From Shinella kummerowiae (lineage in GTDB: Bacteria; Pseudomonadota; Alphaproteobacteria; Rhizobiales; Rhizobiaceae): a stretch of DNA of 64,000 nt. The stretch's first letter is position 1. Each line of letters opens with the position of its first letter. Position numbers and translations under genes: made by a program. The stretch is taken from assembly GCF_009827055.1 (NCBI RefSeq), contig NZ_WUMK01000004.1:248001-312000 (forward strand), given 5' to 3'. This document shows positions 1 to 6,269 of the stretch, one piece after another. The notes beneath the pieces were generated by a model. The model did not search any database, had not been told where the DNA came from, and was given only the letters and a program-made list of their open reading frames with translations.

Positions 1-138
1 GAGCCGAACAAATGGCACCGTCTGCGTTGGGGCGACGTTGTAGCGCGCCTCGGTGTTCCGGATGAGGAATTTGTCGGTCAGGCGGTAGAGCCCGACGAGT
101 TCGCGCCAGGACATCATCTGGGTGAAACGTCCACACAT
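1..138 (-). CDS. SRAP-domain (YedK/HMCES-type) protein, N-terminal part only
   Basis: The reading frame runs off the left edge of the window; only the first 46 residues are visible. They begin MCGRF, followed after about 27 residues by RYNVAPTQ. Both are hallmarks of the SRAP family, in which Cys2 becomes the new N-terminus after Met removal and forms a covalent link to abasic sites in single-stranded DNA. The start is supported by a purine-rich GAGGGG about 9 bases upstream. The stop codon of the upstream gene lies 14 bases before this start, so the two are probably co-transcribed. Known for the family: protection of abasic-site lesions and association with the SOS response. Catalytic residues further downstream (Glu, His) lie outside the window and cannot be checked. 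Confidence 0.85.
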   Translation of the reverse strand, partial: MCGRFTQMMSWRELVGLYRLTDKFLIRNTEARYNVAPTQTVPFVRL

Positions 139-152
139 TCGATCCAATCCCC

Positions 153-377
153 TCAGTCTTTGAGCTTTCTTATCGAGGCGCTTGTCCGGTCATTGCACTT
201 GAGCGCGAGGATATGATGGTCCGCCAAGGAAGCGATCGCCACGCAGGCTTCGCCCTCATCCCACCCCGCCTTGAGTGCCTTCCAGACAAGCGCCTGGAAA
301 TCGGCTTCGAGGGCTTCCTCGCACTGGAGAAAGCGGTCTTCCGCCTCACCGATCGGTAGTGGTCCACGAATAGCCAT
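153..377 (-). CDS. Small hypothetical protein upstream of the SRAP gene
   Basis: A 74-residue soluble protein of mixed charge with three cysteines and no signal peptide or membrane segment. The composition (Ala/Leu/Glu-rich helices) suggests a small all-helical domain. It ends 14 bases before the SRAP start and is on the same strand, so it is probably the first gene of a two-gene unit. I do not recognise a family. No strong promoter is evident in the 54 bases between it and the next upstream gene. Confidence 0.6.
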   Translation of the reverse strand: MAIRGPLPIGEAEDRFLQCEEALEADFQALVWKALKAGWDEGEACVAIASLADHHILALKCNDRTSASIRKLKD

Positions 378-431
378 GCACGAAGGATAGGGCGGGGCGC
401 CTAGGTGGGCAAGGAGCCATTTGAGGGAGGG

Positions 432-779
432 TTACCAACCGAACTTTCGGCCGCGCTCCTTCAAATCCGCTATTCGCTGTGAGAGAGCATCCGGCTTTGG
501 CCCGGCGCGAGCAACACCTTCATCATACCAATCTTCAACACGCTTCGCAGCCTCCCAGGCCTCCGCCTCATGTCCGGATTGGGGCATCGGGCGCTCAAAC
601 TCCCACCATGAGGAACAGCCGCCAGCCCAGATGAACATGCCTGCCTTTAAGCTCGTCTTGTCGCGATGGATGCGACCAATATAGAGATCGCCGTCGTAGG
701 CCGCCCAGTCCTCGTCTGCCTCCCCGGGCCATGTGAGCCGCCACTGGTATTTCCGCTGCCATCCGGATGGATCGGGCAT
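432..779 (-). CDS. Hypothetical protein, third gene of a compact operon
   Basis: A 115-residue soluble protein rich in Trp (about nine) and charged residues, ending RGRKFGW. The open frame extends upstream to 902, but I chose the ATG at 779 because it overlaps the stop of the preceding gene in a TGATG arrangement typical of translational coupling; the alternative ATG at 806 would give a longer overlap. The central part, with GDLYIGRIHRD followed by a Trp/Gly-rich stretch, looks like a small beta-rich fold. No catalytic motif is recognised. Function unknown. Confidence 0.6.
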   Translation of the reverse strand: MPDPSGWQRKYQWRLTWPGEADEDWAAYDGDLYIGRIHRDKTSLKAGMFIWAGGCSSWWEFERPMPQSGHEAEAWEAAKRVEDWYDEGVARAGPKPDALSQRIADLKERGRKFGW

Positions 780-1048
780 CACCTTGCGGCCTTTGCGGCT
801 ATCCATGTGTTCGTACCGTTGTTTCCGCACTTCCGGCATCGCAGAAACTGCCGGAGAATATAGAGGTGCACGTCGGCGCCGACGCTCTCCTGGAGACGCC
901 AACGATCAATCGCGCCCTCGCGCTCGCATCTCGAGCAGTGGCCGCCGAGTTCGTACAATTGCGGTAGGTCGCCTAACGTCGGACGTGCTGGAGCGAAGAG
1001 CGCTTCGAGGTCTGTCCATTCGGGGCTCTCATCACGCCGCCTCGCCAC
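779..1048 (-). CDS. Small zinc-ribbon protein
   Basis: An 89-residue protein with two CxxC pairs (C38/C41 and C71/C74) separated by about 30 residues, the layout of a treble-clef or zinc-ribbon fold, plus a basic C-terminus. Such small ribbon proteins usually bind nucleic acid or a protein partner, but nothing here shows which. It begins 4 bases after the stop of the upstream gene and its stop overlaps the start of the downstream gene, so it is the middle member of a three-gene unit. No enzymatic motif is present. Confidence 0.6.
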   Translation of the reverse strand: MARRRDESPEWTDLEALFAPARPTLGDLPQLYELGGHCSRCEREGAIDRWRLQESVGADVHLYILRQFLRCRKCGNNGTNTWIAAKAAR

Positions 1049-1052
1049 TCCA

Positions 1053-1280
1053 TCAATCCCGCTCAGCTTGTGGCCGCCATCCTCGCGTAAAGCCTGAGCT
1101 AATGGCGCGATCGGCCAATTGAAGCTGCCATCGCAGATATGCGCAGTCAGCCAGGAGCGTCGCGACTGCGGCTCGGACGTTTCCGCCGTGCCAAGCCAAG
1201 GCTTCGTCGACTTCGTTTCGAGGCTCGTGTGATTCTGCGCGCACGTTTCCGTTCTCCTGTGTTGCTGCCACAGTAGGCAT
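1053..1280 (-). CDS. Hypothetical protein, first gene of the zinc-ribbon operon
   Basis: A 75-residue protein with a charged N-terminal third and a helical, Ala-rich centre (residues about 28 to 60). No transmembrane segment or catalytic signature is visible. It heads the tightly spaced minus-strand unit 1280-432. The intergenic region on its 5' side (1281-1436) shows no obvious operator. The family is not recognised; it is called a gene because of the tight spacing with its neighbours. Confidence 0.5.
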   Translation of the reverse strand: MPTVAATQENGNVRAESHEPRNEVDEALAWHGGNVRAAVATLLADCAYLRWQLQLADRAISSGFTRGWRPQAERD

Positions 1281-1436
1281 TCGTTCCGGTTTCGAGATGT
1301 TGCTAGTATGTTCTCGTTGGGAAAAGAGTCAAGGAGGCGGGGAAGATATTCCTAGATTGCGAGTCGGCGGGGCAAGGTCGGGGCCGCTTAAGAGACGAAA
1401 CGCCCAGGGCACTCACTAGCGAGGCCAACAATCCGC

Positions 1437-1461
1437 GGAACGGAAAACGGCCCAGCTCGTT
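1437..1461 (+). promoter_or_regulatory. EcfG/RpoE2-type general-stress promoter for the DUF982 gene
   Basis: GGAAC at 1437-1441, a 16-base spacer, then CGTT at 1458-1461. This is an exact match to the alphaproteobacterial EcfG consensus GGAAC-N16/17-CGTT. The -10 element lies 22 bases before the ATG at 1484, leaving room for a short leader with an AGGAGG ribosome-binding site. Confidence 0.7.
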
Positions 1462-1483
1462 AATTAGGAGGAGGACATATCCG

Positions 1484-1744
1484 ATGCGCGTTCCAGTTTT
1501 AGTTGACTGGCCGGCGAGCGTAATCGTGAATCTCGATGAACTCGGCGGTCCTCAAATTGTCGGCTCCACTCGAGAAGCCGCTTTCCTACTCATGCAATTT
1601 TGGCCTACACGCCGCGGTCAGGCATTCGGCGAAGCGCTACGCCTTTGCGCAGATGCCCTCGATGCTCACGTGGATCCAAAAGTTGCACGACGGGCATTCC
1701 TGAAGGCGGCAGAGGAAGCCGGAATTGTCGTGCGCCTACACTAA
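1484..1744 (+). CDS. DUF982 domain protein (copy 1)
   Basis: An 86-residue protein with the DUF982 pattern: an N-terminal strand, a WP..RG segment near residues 45 to 50, a conserved Cys in an ALRLC helix, and an AR.AFL.AA.EAG tail. DUF982 proteins are small, abundant in Rhizobiales and of unknown function. The ATG is preceded by a strong AGGAGGAGGA ribosome-binding site and by an EcfG-type promoter, so expression under general stress is likely (inference). A second family member lies at 6270-6569. The two copies are diverged and not a recent duplication. Confidence 0.8.
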   Translation: MRVPVLVDWPASVIVNLDELGGPQIVGSTREAAFLLMQFWPTRRGQAFGEALRLCADALDAHVDPKVARRAFLKAAEEAGIVVRLH

Positions 1745-2350
1745 GGTGCAGGTGGACGGGATGAAGGTTGACCTCACGAGAGGGTGGCGGTGGAGATGGT
1801 GGGGAACCTTAGCTAGGTACGCTGCTCGAACTCCACGGGGCGCCCATACCGCTAATGAGGTGATGGGGAACGATAGCAATGGCCAACTTGGCCGATGCGT
1901 TTACTACAGACCCGGCGACAAAAAAACCGGATCGTCTGAGTGTGTCGTTCGTCGTGACAGGGGGTAATTGACGATCGTAGAAATCACCAAATTAAAAAAG
2001 CGGAAAGCGGCATGACCCGCAACACCGAATGGTGTGAATTTCGCAACGCGGGTATTGTCATTCCGGTCATGACCGGTAATTGATATGGGCAACCCCGCGA
2101 GGGGTTCGATGGAGCGCCGAGGGAGGGCTTGTGGTTTGGATGCCGCAGCCTTTCCTCGACTTCGCAAATTCTCAGCGCTTCCTATCCGGTTTGGACCCGC
2201 ACAGTCGGCGGGTGTGGAATCCGCCGCGTCTGAAATCACGCAGACAGAACAGAACCAAATGCCGGTAATTGACGCAAGTGCTAACGCGAACTACCAACAG
2301 CTTCTTGCGCGGACTTCCCTTAAGTCATTGATAATATTGCCACCGCGGCA
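1745..2350. other. 606-base intergenic stretch without a convincing gene
   Basis: No reading frame here has gene-like start signals or recognisable protein content. It contains three copies of GGTAATTGA (starting near 1963, 2075 and 2263). It also contains a perfect 14-base palindrome, CCGGTCATGACCGG, at 2063-2076, next to the second copy. The stretch may be a decayed mobile-element segment or a regulatory region for the weak open frame that follows. Confidence 0.5.
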
Positions 2351-2653
2351 ATGGGTATTTTCGATGTGCTGTCCATGCCGCAGATGCTGCGCGACCAGGG
2401 CGCGGAGCGGACTTTGAGCGTGCGGTTGCGTGAAGCTGCATGGAAGAGGATTCGCGAGCGCGAGGGTAAATCCATTGCCGTCCAGATTCTGGACGGCAAT
2501 GACAAAAGGAAAGACGGGCGCCGAAAAGGCCCGCAGCACCAGAAACAGTTCGCCACCGAGACAGCAAGCGCCTCTGGCATGAGCCGCAGCGCCATATATC
2601 AGGAATTAAAGCGCGCTGAAGGGCTTGGCTGCGATGACGGAGCGGAGGGCTAG
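2351..2653 (+). pseudogene. Probable gene remnant with a helix-turn-helix-like segment
   Basis: A 100-residue open frame with no good ribosome-binding site before the ATG; the frame stays open upstream only to a TAA at 2321. The C-terminal third (ETASASGMSRSAIYQELKR) resembles the helix-turn-helix of ParB-like or phage regulatory proteins. The N-terminal part is basic and helical. The lack of start signals and the decayed surroundings suggest a truncated remnant, but a short functional protein cannot be excluded. Confidence 0.4.
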
Positions 2654-2669
2654 CCATGACGGCGGGCCT

Positions 2670-3026
2670 CTATCCCTTTATCAACCGATCGAACTCAGCT
2701 TCTGCCTTGGCTGAAGTTGGCCTTTTCGGCTCGCCGTCAAGAATATCATGAACCAAAAAGACGACCGTCCCGTACTGTCGCTCGAAGCCGATCTTAGAGA
2801 TTAAGTCTTCAACCTTTCGAGCAAAAGCTCCATCGCTGTCGTTGGTGTACGCCTGCTCAATCTGGTCCATCTCACCCAGATTGAGCATGTTTGAGGTTTC
2901 CTGCTCGAAACGGTCTAGGAGGTTCGCGGCCCACTCAAAGCGCACATCTCCCGTCCGGCTAAATTCCTGCCGACGCTTTTTTGACTTTTCCTGAAGAGCA
3001 TTTCGCAACGGCATAAGATTGAACAT
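2670..3026 (-). CDS. Hypothetical protein, 118 residues
   Basis: A soluble, strongly charged protein, predicted mainly helical. The N-terminal half is Arg/Lys/Glu-rich and the C-terminal half contains a hydrophobic strand (YGTVVFLVHDIL). An AAGG purine stretch precedes the ATG. It stands alone, 78 bases from the next minus-strand gene. No family recognised. Base composition is less GC-rich than the core genes, consistent with accessory DNA. Confidence 0.5.
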   Translation of the reverse strand: MFNLMPLRNALQEKSKKRRQEFSRTGDVRFEWAANLLDRFEQETSNMLNLGEMDQIEQAYTNDSDGAFARKVEDLISKIGFERQYGTVVFLVHDILDGEPKRPTSAKAEAEFDRLIKG

Positions 3027-3104
3027 CTCGTTACCTTATTCGACTGGGAGCGATTCCTCCCGTGTTTTCTCAACCCTACGGCGAGCACGGGAGGTTGTCT
3101 AGGT

Positions 3105-3317
3105 CTACGCGGGTGGCGGCGCCTTATCCGCAGCCAGCATCGCGCGGATGCGATCGACCTGCTTTCCGGCGTCGCGCTTCTGCTTCGCCTTCGCGTATTC
3201 AGCCTCGAGCCGATCTAGCCAAGGCTGCATCACCTCGCCATATTCGTCGACAAGCTCGGCGCACAGGATCAGGTACGGTTCTAGGGATTCGGGGGTGTCC
3301 GCTCTTTTGCGCTTCAT
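3105..3317 (-). CDS. Small charged hypothetical protein
   Basis: A 70-residue helical protein rich in Lys, Arg and Glu with a probable coiled-coil stretch (residues about 30 to 60). AGGAGG stands 4 bases before the ATG, which makes the start convincing. Family not recognised. It lies between two other small accessory genes on the same strand. Confidence 0.5.
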   Translation of the reverse strand: MKRKRADTPESLEPYLILCAELVDEYGEVMQPWLDRLEAEYAKAKQKRDAGKQVDRIRAMLAADKAPPPA

Positions 3318-3368
3318 GCCATCCTCCTGTTGATGGAAGGATGGTGCGCCGAGATGGTGAATGCCGGA

Positions 3369-3629
3369 TTAAGGCTGCCGCTCTTTAGCCCTACGCGCAT
3401 CTCGTTCGCGCCGCCATTTTTGGAGGTCTGTTTCTCCGCTTTCTGTCTTTGCGGATAGCCCGCTTACTTCATCCAGGCGCGCATCGATCGCTTTCTTGTC
3501 CCACTTCCTCGTGCCTGGGATTGCCGGCGGCATCTTGTGGCTCGCCACCCACATTGAAAAGCAGGTCGGAGTGATACCGAGGTAAGCTGCGGCTTCCTTG
3601 CGACCTATCAGGCGTGGTCCCCCGGTCAT
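3369..3629 (-). CDS. Excisionase/AlpA-like helix-turn-helix protein
   Basis: An 86-residue protein whose residues 7 to 52 read as a winged-helix DNA-binding domain of the MerR/excisionase type (LIGRKEAAAYLGIT, then P.PGTRKWDKKAID). The C-terminus is a charged helical tail. Proteins of this kind help direct phage or island excision, or act as small transcription factors. No integrase is visible in the window, so the excisionase role is inference only. GGGAAGGG lies 3 bases before the ATG. Confidence 0.65.
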   Translation of the reverse strand: MTGGPRLIGRKEAAAYLGITPTCFSMWVASHKMPPAIPGTRKWDKKAIDARLDEVSGLSAKTESGETDLQKWRRERDARRAKERQP

Positions 3630-3780
3630 GTACCCTTCCCATAGTACCAGTAGTCAATACACTTGAGGTTGGTGGCCACGAGTGCAGGCTAAAGCGAACG
3701 GCGGGGCGTGCAATACGCAAAATCTAGCTAAGTCTTTGACAAAATTGTAAAACTATATTGCCGACATTCGCCCTGACACC

Positions 3781-3804
3781 AAAAAGCCGGCCAGATTGGC
3801 CGGC
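3781..3804 (-). terminator. Rho-independent terminator of the DUF892 gene
   Basis: An 8-base-pair stem (GCCGGCCA/TGGCCGGC) with a 3-base loop at 3786-3804. Reading on the minus strand it is followed by TTTTT (complement of 3781-3785). It lies 25 bases after the stop codon at 3829. Confidence 0.8.
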
Positions 3805-3828
3805 CTTCTTTCTACCTGTCCTATCGAC

Positions 3829-4323
3829 TTAGGCGGCTTTTTTTGCGGAAGACGTCTTGTTCACAGAGGTGACCGCCAGGTTCGTGAGTTTGTTGTTGGT
3901 GGCCTTTTCCTCGTCGAGAATTTCGCTGAGCAGTTTGTGGGCTTCGTCGTGCCCAAGGTCCTTCGCCCACTCGCGCAGCGAGCCGTAGCGCGAAATCTCA
4001 TAGTGCTCTACAGCCTGGCAGGCAGCGAGCAGACCAGCGTCGAGCGCTGTTCCCGAAGCATCCTTGATGAGGCCGTCGGCTTCCTTGAGCAGGCCTTCGA
4101 TCGCGTCGCACTTCTCGCCAGATGCCTTTTTGCCGATCGACTTGAAGACCTGTTCGAGCTTCTTGATCTGGCCCTTCGTTTCCTCGAGGTGGTCTTCGGC
4201 GGCCTGCTTTAGCTTTGCGTCGCCAGCTGCCTTCGCAACCTTCGGAAGGGCCTTAGCGATGGCGTTCTCGGCGTAGTAAATGTCCTGGAGCGTGTGCTCG
4301 AAAATGTCGGACAGGGTTTTCAT
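3829..4323 (-). CDS. Ferritin-like DUF892 (YciE/YciF family) protein
   Basis: A 164-residue four-helix-bundle protein. The N-terminus (LSDIFEHTLQDIYYAENA) and the segments ALPKVAKAA, HLEET and AVEHYEI carry the Glu/His pattern of the ferritin-like di-iron family DUF892. The C-terminal tail is Lys/Ala-rich. Family members are commonly induced by osmotic, desiccation or stationary-phase stress; the precise reaction is unknown. An EcfG-like promoter lies just upstream and a clear terminator downstream, so it is a single-gene unit. It is expected to be cytosolic. Confidence 0.85.
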   Translation of the reverse strand: MKTLSDIFEHTLQDIYYAENAIAKALPKVAKAAGDAKLKQAAEDHLEETKGQIKKLEQVFKSIGKKASGEKCDAIEGLLKEADGLIKDASGTALDAGLLAACQAVEHYEISRYGSLREWAKDLGHDEAHKLLSEILDEEKATNNKLTNLAVTSVNKTSSAKKAA

Positions 4324-4357
4324 TGGAATCTCCTTGATGCCTTAGTGGCGAGAAAGC

Positions 4358-4382
4358 AATGAAACGGGGAGGGTTTTGTTCC
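4358..4382 (-). promoter_or_regulatory. EcfG-like general-stress promoter for the DUF892 gene
   Basis: On the minus strand GGAAC (4382-4378), a 16-base spacer, then CATT (4361-4358). This is one mismatch from CGTT but still fits the looser GGAAC-N18-TT form. It is 34 bases upstream of the start codon at 4323. Confidence 0.5.
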
Positions 4383-4383
4383 T

Positions 4384-4620
4384 TCAAGCTTGCCGATCCC
4401 GCAGCCGAACGCCCGGGCCGCCGGCAGTAGTCTCGCCGTCCGCCAGAAAGATCACCTTATCTTCGAGTGCTGTCCGGAGCGCATCTAGGGTCGATTGTTT
4501 GGCGTCGGCGCCATTTTCAATCCGCGTGATCGTGTTGGCCGTCACACCTGCCAATGCGGCAAGTTCTCGGACGCCGAGTCCGACGGCTGCGCGAGCCATC
4601 TTGAGCTGAAAAGCCTTCAT
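4384..4620 (-). CDS. XRE-family helix-turn-helix regulator, 78 residues
   Basis: Residues about 5 to 60 form a Cro/C1-type helix-turn-helix (KMARAAVGLGVRELAALAGV, then TITRIENG), followed by a short tail. It lies divergent from the gene at 4724. The shared intergenic region carries two direct copies of TGTACAAAYACA and a consensus-like promoter, the arrangement of an autoregulated repressor controlling its neighbour. That this protein binds those repeats is inference. Confidence 0.8.
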   Translation of the reverse strand: MKAFQLKMARAAVGLGVRELAALAGVTANTITRIENGADAKQSTLDALRTALEDKVIFLADGETTAGGPGVRLRDRQA

Positions 4621-4630
4621 ATTGGTACCT

Positions 4631-4694
4631 TGTACAAATACATGTTGACACGGAACCAGAATCGGCTATTGTGTCGCTACAGTGTACAAACACA
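4631..4694. promoter_or_regulatory. Paired operator-like direct repeats and rightward promoter
   Basis: TGTACAAATACA at 4631-4642 and TGTACAAACACA at 4683-4694, 52 bases apart (about five helical turns), with a palindromic TGTACA core in each. Between them lies a promoter, TTGACA at 4645-4650 and TATTGT at 4667-4672 (16-base spacer), pointing right. The repeats bracket the promoter, consistent with repression by the divergent XRE protein. Confidence 0.6.
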
Positions 4695-4723
4695 CTTCGA
4701 CAAACGCAACACGAGGAGACCCC

Positions 4724-5032
4724 ATGACCGCCACGTCACCGAGATTAAGACCATACCACTTCGCCGAAGGTCAACCAGTCCTGCTTGGGGGTGATCTGCC
4801 CGCGGTTATTCGCGGAAGATTAAGAACCTTCGCAGGGCACGCGCTTTATCAGATCGAACTGACCGGCGAGACCGCCGGTCGCCCTTTCCGGACGGTGATG
4901 GAGGATGGGCTTGTCGAAGTCACTCAACGGCCGGCGCAAGCGCGCAATTACCGCGCTGCTGTTCTACCTGCAAGAAGGTCGATGCTGCTACTGCCGGAAG
5001 TTCCTGCGACTAAGCTATGCGCCGCTTTATAG
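4724..5032 (+). CDS. Hypothetical protein upstream of the HNH nuclease
   Basis: A 102-residue frame; I chose the ATG at 4724 because GAGGAGA precedes it and the promoter lies upstream. The first 65 residues look like a compact beta-rich domain (PVLLGGDLPAVIRGRLRT, then YQIELTGETAG, ending near VMEDGLVEV). The last 35 residues overlap the HNH gene in another frame and look less protein-like. The true stop could therefore be displaced by a frameshift relative to an ancestral gene. No function recognised. Confidence 0.55.
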   Translation: MTATSPRLRPYHFAEGQPVLLGGDLPAVIRGRLRTFAGHALYQIELTGETAGRPFRTVMEDGLVEVTQRPAQARNYRAAVLPARRSMLLLPEVPATKLCAAL

Positions 5033-5192
5033 AAGCCGGCATGACGCCGCGACGCTTGAGCACGTGCGCCGCCGCGCTGACGGCGGCCGACACTCCCTCG
5101 ATAATCTCGCTCTGGCTTGTAAATCCTGCAACGACGGGCGCGGCGTGATCGACTGGCTCACCTATGCCAGTTGGATCCGCAATGAATTTTGA
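4911..5192 (+). CDS. HNH endonuclease
   Basis: A frame of about 93 residues with a clear HNH/zinc layout: GRCCYCRK (CxxC), LEHVRRRADGG (catalytic His), SLDNL (Asn) and ACKSCN (second CxxC followed by Asn). Family members cut DNA; small stand-alone ones occur in phages and islands and sometimes act in restriction. The ATG at 4905 has GGAGG directly abutting it, too close to work. A TTG at 4911 has the same GGAGG at 6-base spacing, so I prefer the TTG. It overlaps the preceding gene by about 120 bases out of frame, which suggests coupling or a frameshift. Confidence 0.75.
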   Translation: MSKSLNGRRKRAITALLFYLQEGRCCYCRKFLRLSYAPLYRSRHDAATLEHVRRRADGGRHSLDNLALACKSCNDGRGVIDWLTYASWIRNEF

Positions 5193-5341
5193 GTTTGCCG
5201 CTGACGCGCCGTAGGGGGCTGCGCGCGGTCTTTTATTCGAATGCTCGCGCCACGGGGTGGTATCCGCGGCGCCTTCCTCGTGAGGGGATAGGGTGGGCTG
5301 TGTTCGCCTCGTAGCCCACCCGAGCAAAAAAAGTCACCACA

Positions 5342-5391
5342 GGCCCGCGCTGCACCACCCGCGCCAACACACGCGGAGCGCGGGCCGTCTT
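5342..5391 (+). terminator. Structured terminator after the HNH gene
   Basis: A 10-base-pair stem (GGCCCGCGCT/AGCGCGGGCC, 5342-5351 with 5377-5386) enclosing a second 5-base-pair stem (CCGCG/CGCGG), followed by GTCTTTTTG. It lies between convergent genes and may serve both directions. Confidence 0.6.
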
Positions 5392-5397
5392 TTTGCG

Positions 5398-5580
5398 TTA
5401 GATGGCCTTCACGCCCGCGGCGGTCAGGAGCCTGGCCAGCTTAGCGGGATCTACCAGTGCGCCGCTCTCGAGCTTTGTGATTTCCGCGACAGTCAAGCCG
5501 GAGATCAGCGACAACTGCTCCAGACTGTAGCCCGTGGATTTGCGTATATCCGCGATCGGGTTTGTAACGTTTATCGTCAT
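5398..5580 (-). CDS. Minimal XRE-type helix-turn-helix protein, 60 residues
   Basis: Almost the whole protein is a Cro/C1-like domain (IADIRKSTGYSLEQLSLISG, then TVAEITKLESG) with a short C-terminal helix. AAGGAGA precedes the ATG. A perfect 10-base inverted repeat sits immediately upstream at 5597-5626, a likely autoregulatory operator. It is unlike the other XRE gene at 4384 and probably has its own target site. Confidence 0.75.
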   Translation of the reverse strand: MTINVTNPIADIRKSTGYSLEQLSLISGLTVAEITKLESGALVDPAKLARLLTAAGVKAI

Positions 5581-5596
5581 CTTTCTCTCCTTTTAT

Positions 5597-5626
5597 TGCA
5601 TCGCAATATAGGTCGTTTGCGATGCA
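5597..5626. promoter_or_regulatory. Perfect inverted repeat, probable operator of the 60-residue XRE gene
   Basis: TGCATCGCAA (5597-5606) and TTGCGATGCA (5617-5626) form a perfect 10-base inverted repeat with a 10-base spacer. Each half also holds an internal TTGC-N3-GCA(A) near-palindrome, so two dimers could bind side by side. It lies 17 bases upstream of the start codon. Confidence 0.6.
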
Positions 5627-5725
5627 CAGCAAGTGGCGCGGATGTGCCTGGTCAATCAATCCTCGGATCAAAATCCCTCTCTGCGCATTCCTCTGCCATC
5701 ACCGTCCTCACAACAGGAGATCACG

Positions 5726-5929
5726 ATGGACTGGAATCGCGTTGAAGGTAACTGGAAGCAGGTCAAGGGTAAGATCAAGGAGCAGTGGGGTAAGCTGACT
5801 GACGATGATCTCGATGTCATCGATGGCAAGCGTGATCAGCTCGAAGGCAAGATCCAGGAGCGCTACGGTTACGAGAAGGATCGTGCGACCAAGGATGTCG
5901 ACGATTGGTACGGTCGCCAGACCTGGTAA
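5726..5929 (+). CDS. csbD: CsbD-family stress-response protein
   Basis: A 67-residue hydrophilic protein starting MDWNRVEGNWKQ and containing KGKIKEQWGKLTDDDL and IDGKRDQLEGKIQ, the diagnostic CsbD repeat-like pattern. The open frame extends upstream, but CAGGAGA before the ATG at 5726 sets the start. The family is induced by general stress in many bacteria; its molecular role is unknown. A strong bidirectional terminator follows. I found no GGAAC element upstream, so its promoter may differ from those of its neighbours. Confidence 0.9.
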   Translation: MDWNRVEGNWKQVKGKIKEQWGKLTDDDLDVIDGKRDQLEGKIQERYGYEKDRATKDVDDWYGRQTW

Positions 5930-5934
5930 CAACG

Positions 5935-5963
5935 AAAGGCCCGTCGTTGACGGGCCTTTTCAT
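5935..5963 (+). terminator. Bidirectional terminator between csbD and the convergent gene
   Basis: AAAGGCCCGTC / GACGGGCCTTT (5935-5945 with 5949-5959), loop GTT, followed by TTTT-rich sequence. It serves csbD on the plus strand and probably the 61-residue gene on the minus strand, whose stop codon is only a few bases away. Confidence 0.85.
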
Positions 5964-5964
5964 T

Positions 5965-6150
5965 TTAGCGCTGCTTTTCGCCGGCGCTCTTGCCGTCAGA
6001 GCTTCTGGAGCGCTCGTCAAACCGATCCGCGCCTTTGGCGAGGTCCGAACCCTTCTCAGCTTCAACTTTGCGCTCATCGGCTCGTGCGGTCTTGTGTAAG
6101 CCCCTGGCGCCTTCCTTGCCGTCTTCCGTTGGTGCGTTTTCGATCGTCAT
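5965..6150 (-). CDS. Small hydrophilic, probably disordered protein
   Basis: A 61-residue protein composed almost entirely of charged and small residues (Lys, Glu, Asp, Arg, Ala, Gly), with no hydrophobic core. It therefore looks intrinsically disordered, similar in character to hydrophilin-type stress proteins. AGGAGG precedes the ATG, and an exact EcfG-type promoter lies 26 bases upstream. Together these support a real, stress-induced gene; the biochemical role is unknown. Confidence 0.65.
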   Translation of the reverse strand: MTIENAPTEDGKEGARGLHKTARADERKVEAEKGSDLAKGADRFDERSRSSDGKSAGEKQR

Positions 6151-6176
6151 TGCGTCCTCCTATCTGATCGCAGAAA

Positions 6177-6201
6177 AACGGTCGTAGCTGCGCGTTGTTC
6201 C
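6177..6201 (-). promoter_or_regulatory. EcfG/RpoE2-type promoter for the 61-residue gene
   Basis: On the minus strand GGAAC (6201-6197), a 16-base spacer and CGTT (6180-6177), an exact consensus match. The -10 element ends 26 bases before the ATG at 6150. Confidence 0.7.
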
Positions 6202-6269
6202 GCTCTTGAAACGCAGCCGACCAAACACATATCGACTCCGCCAGAATTGTAATTGAAAGGAGCACCACG

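Noticed and set aside
5291-5321. Hairpin GGGTGGGCT/AGCCCACCC as a terminator
   Set aside because: It is followed by an A-run, not a T-run, on the plus strand, and the better structure at 5342-5391 lies just downstream.
5817-6077. Long minus-strand frame across csbD and the 61-residue gene
   Set aside because: It crosses csbD and its terminator hairpin, lacks a ribosome-binding site and its content is Arg/Pro-rich, a typical shadow of GC-rich genes.
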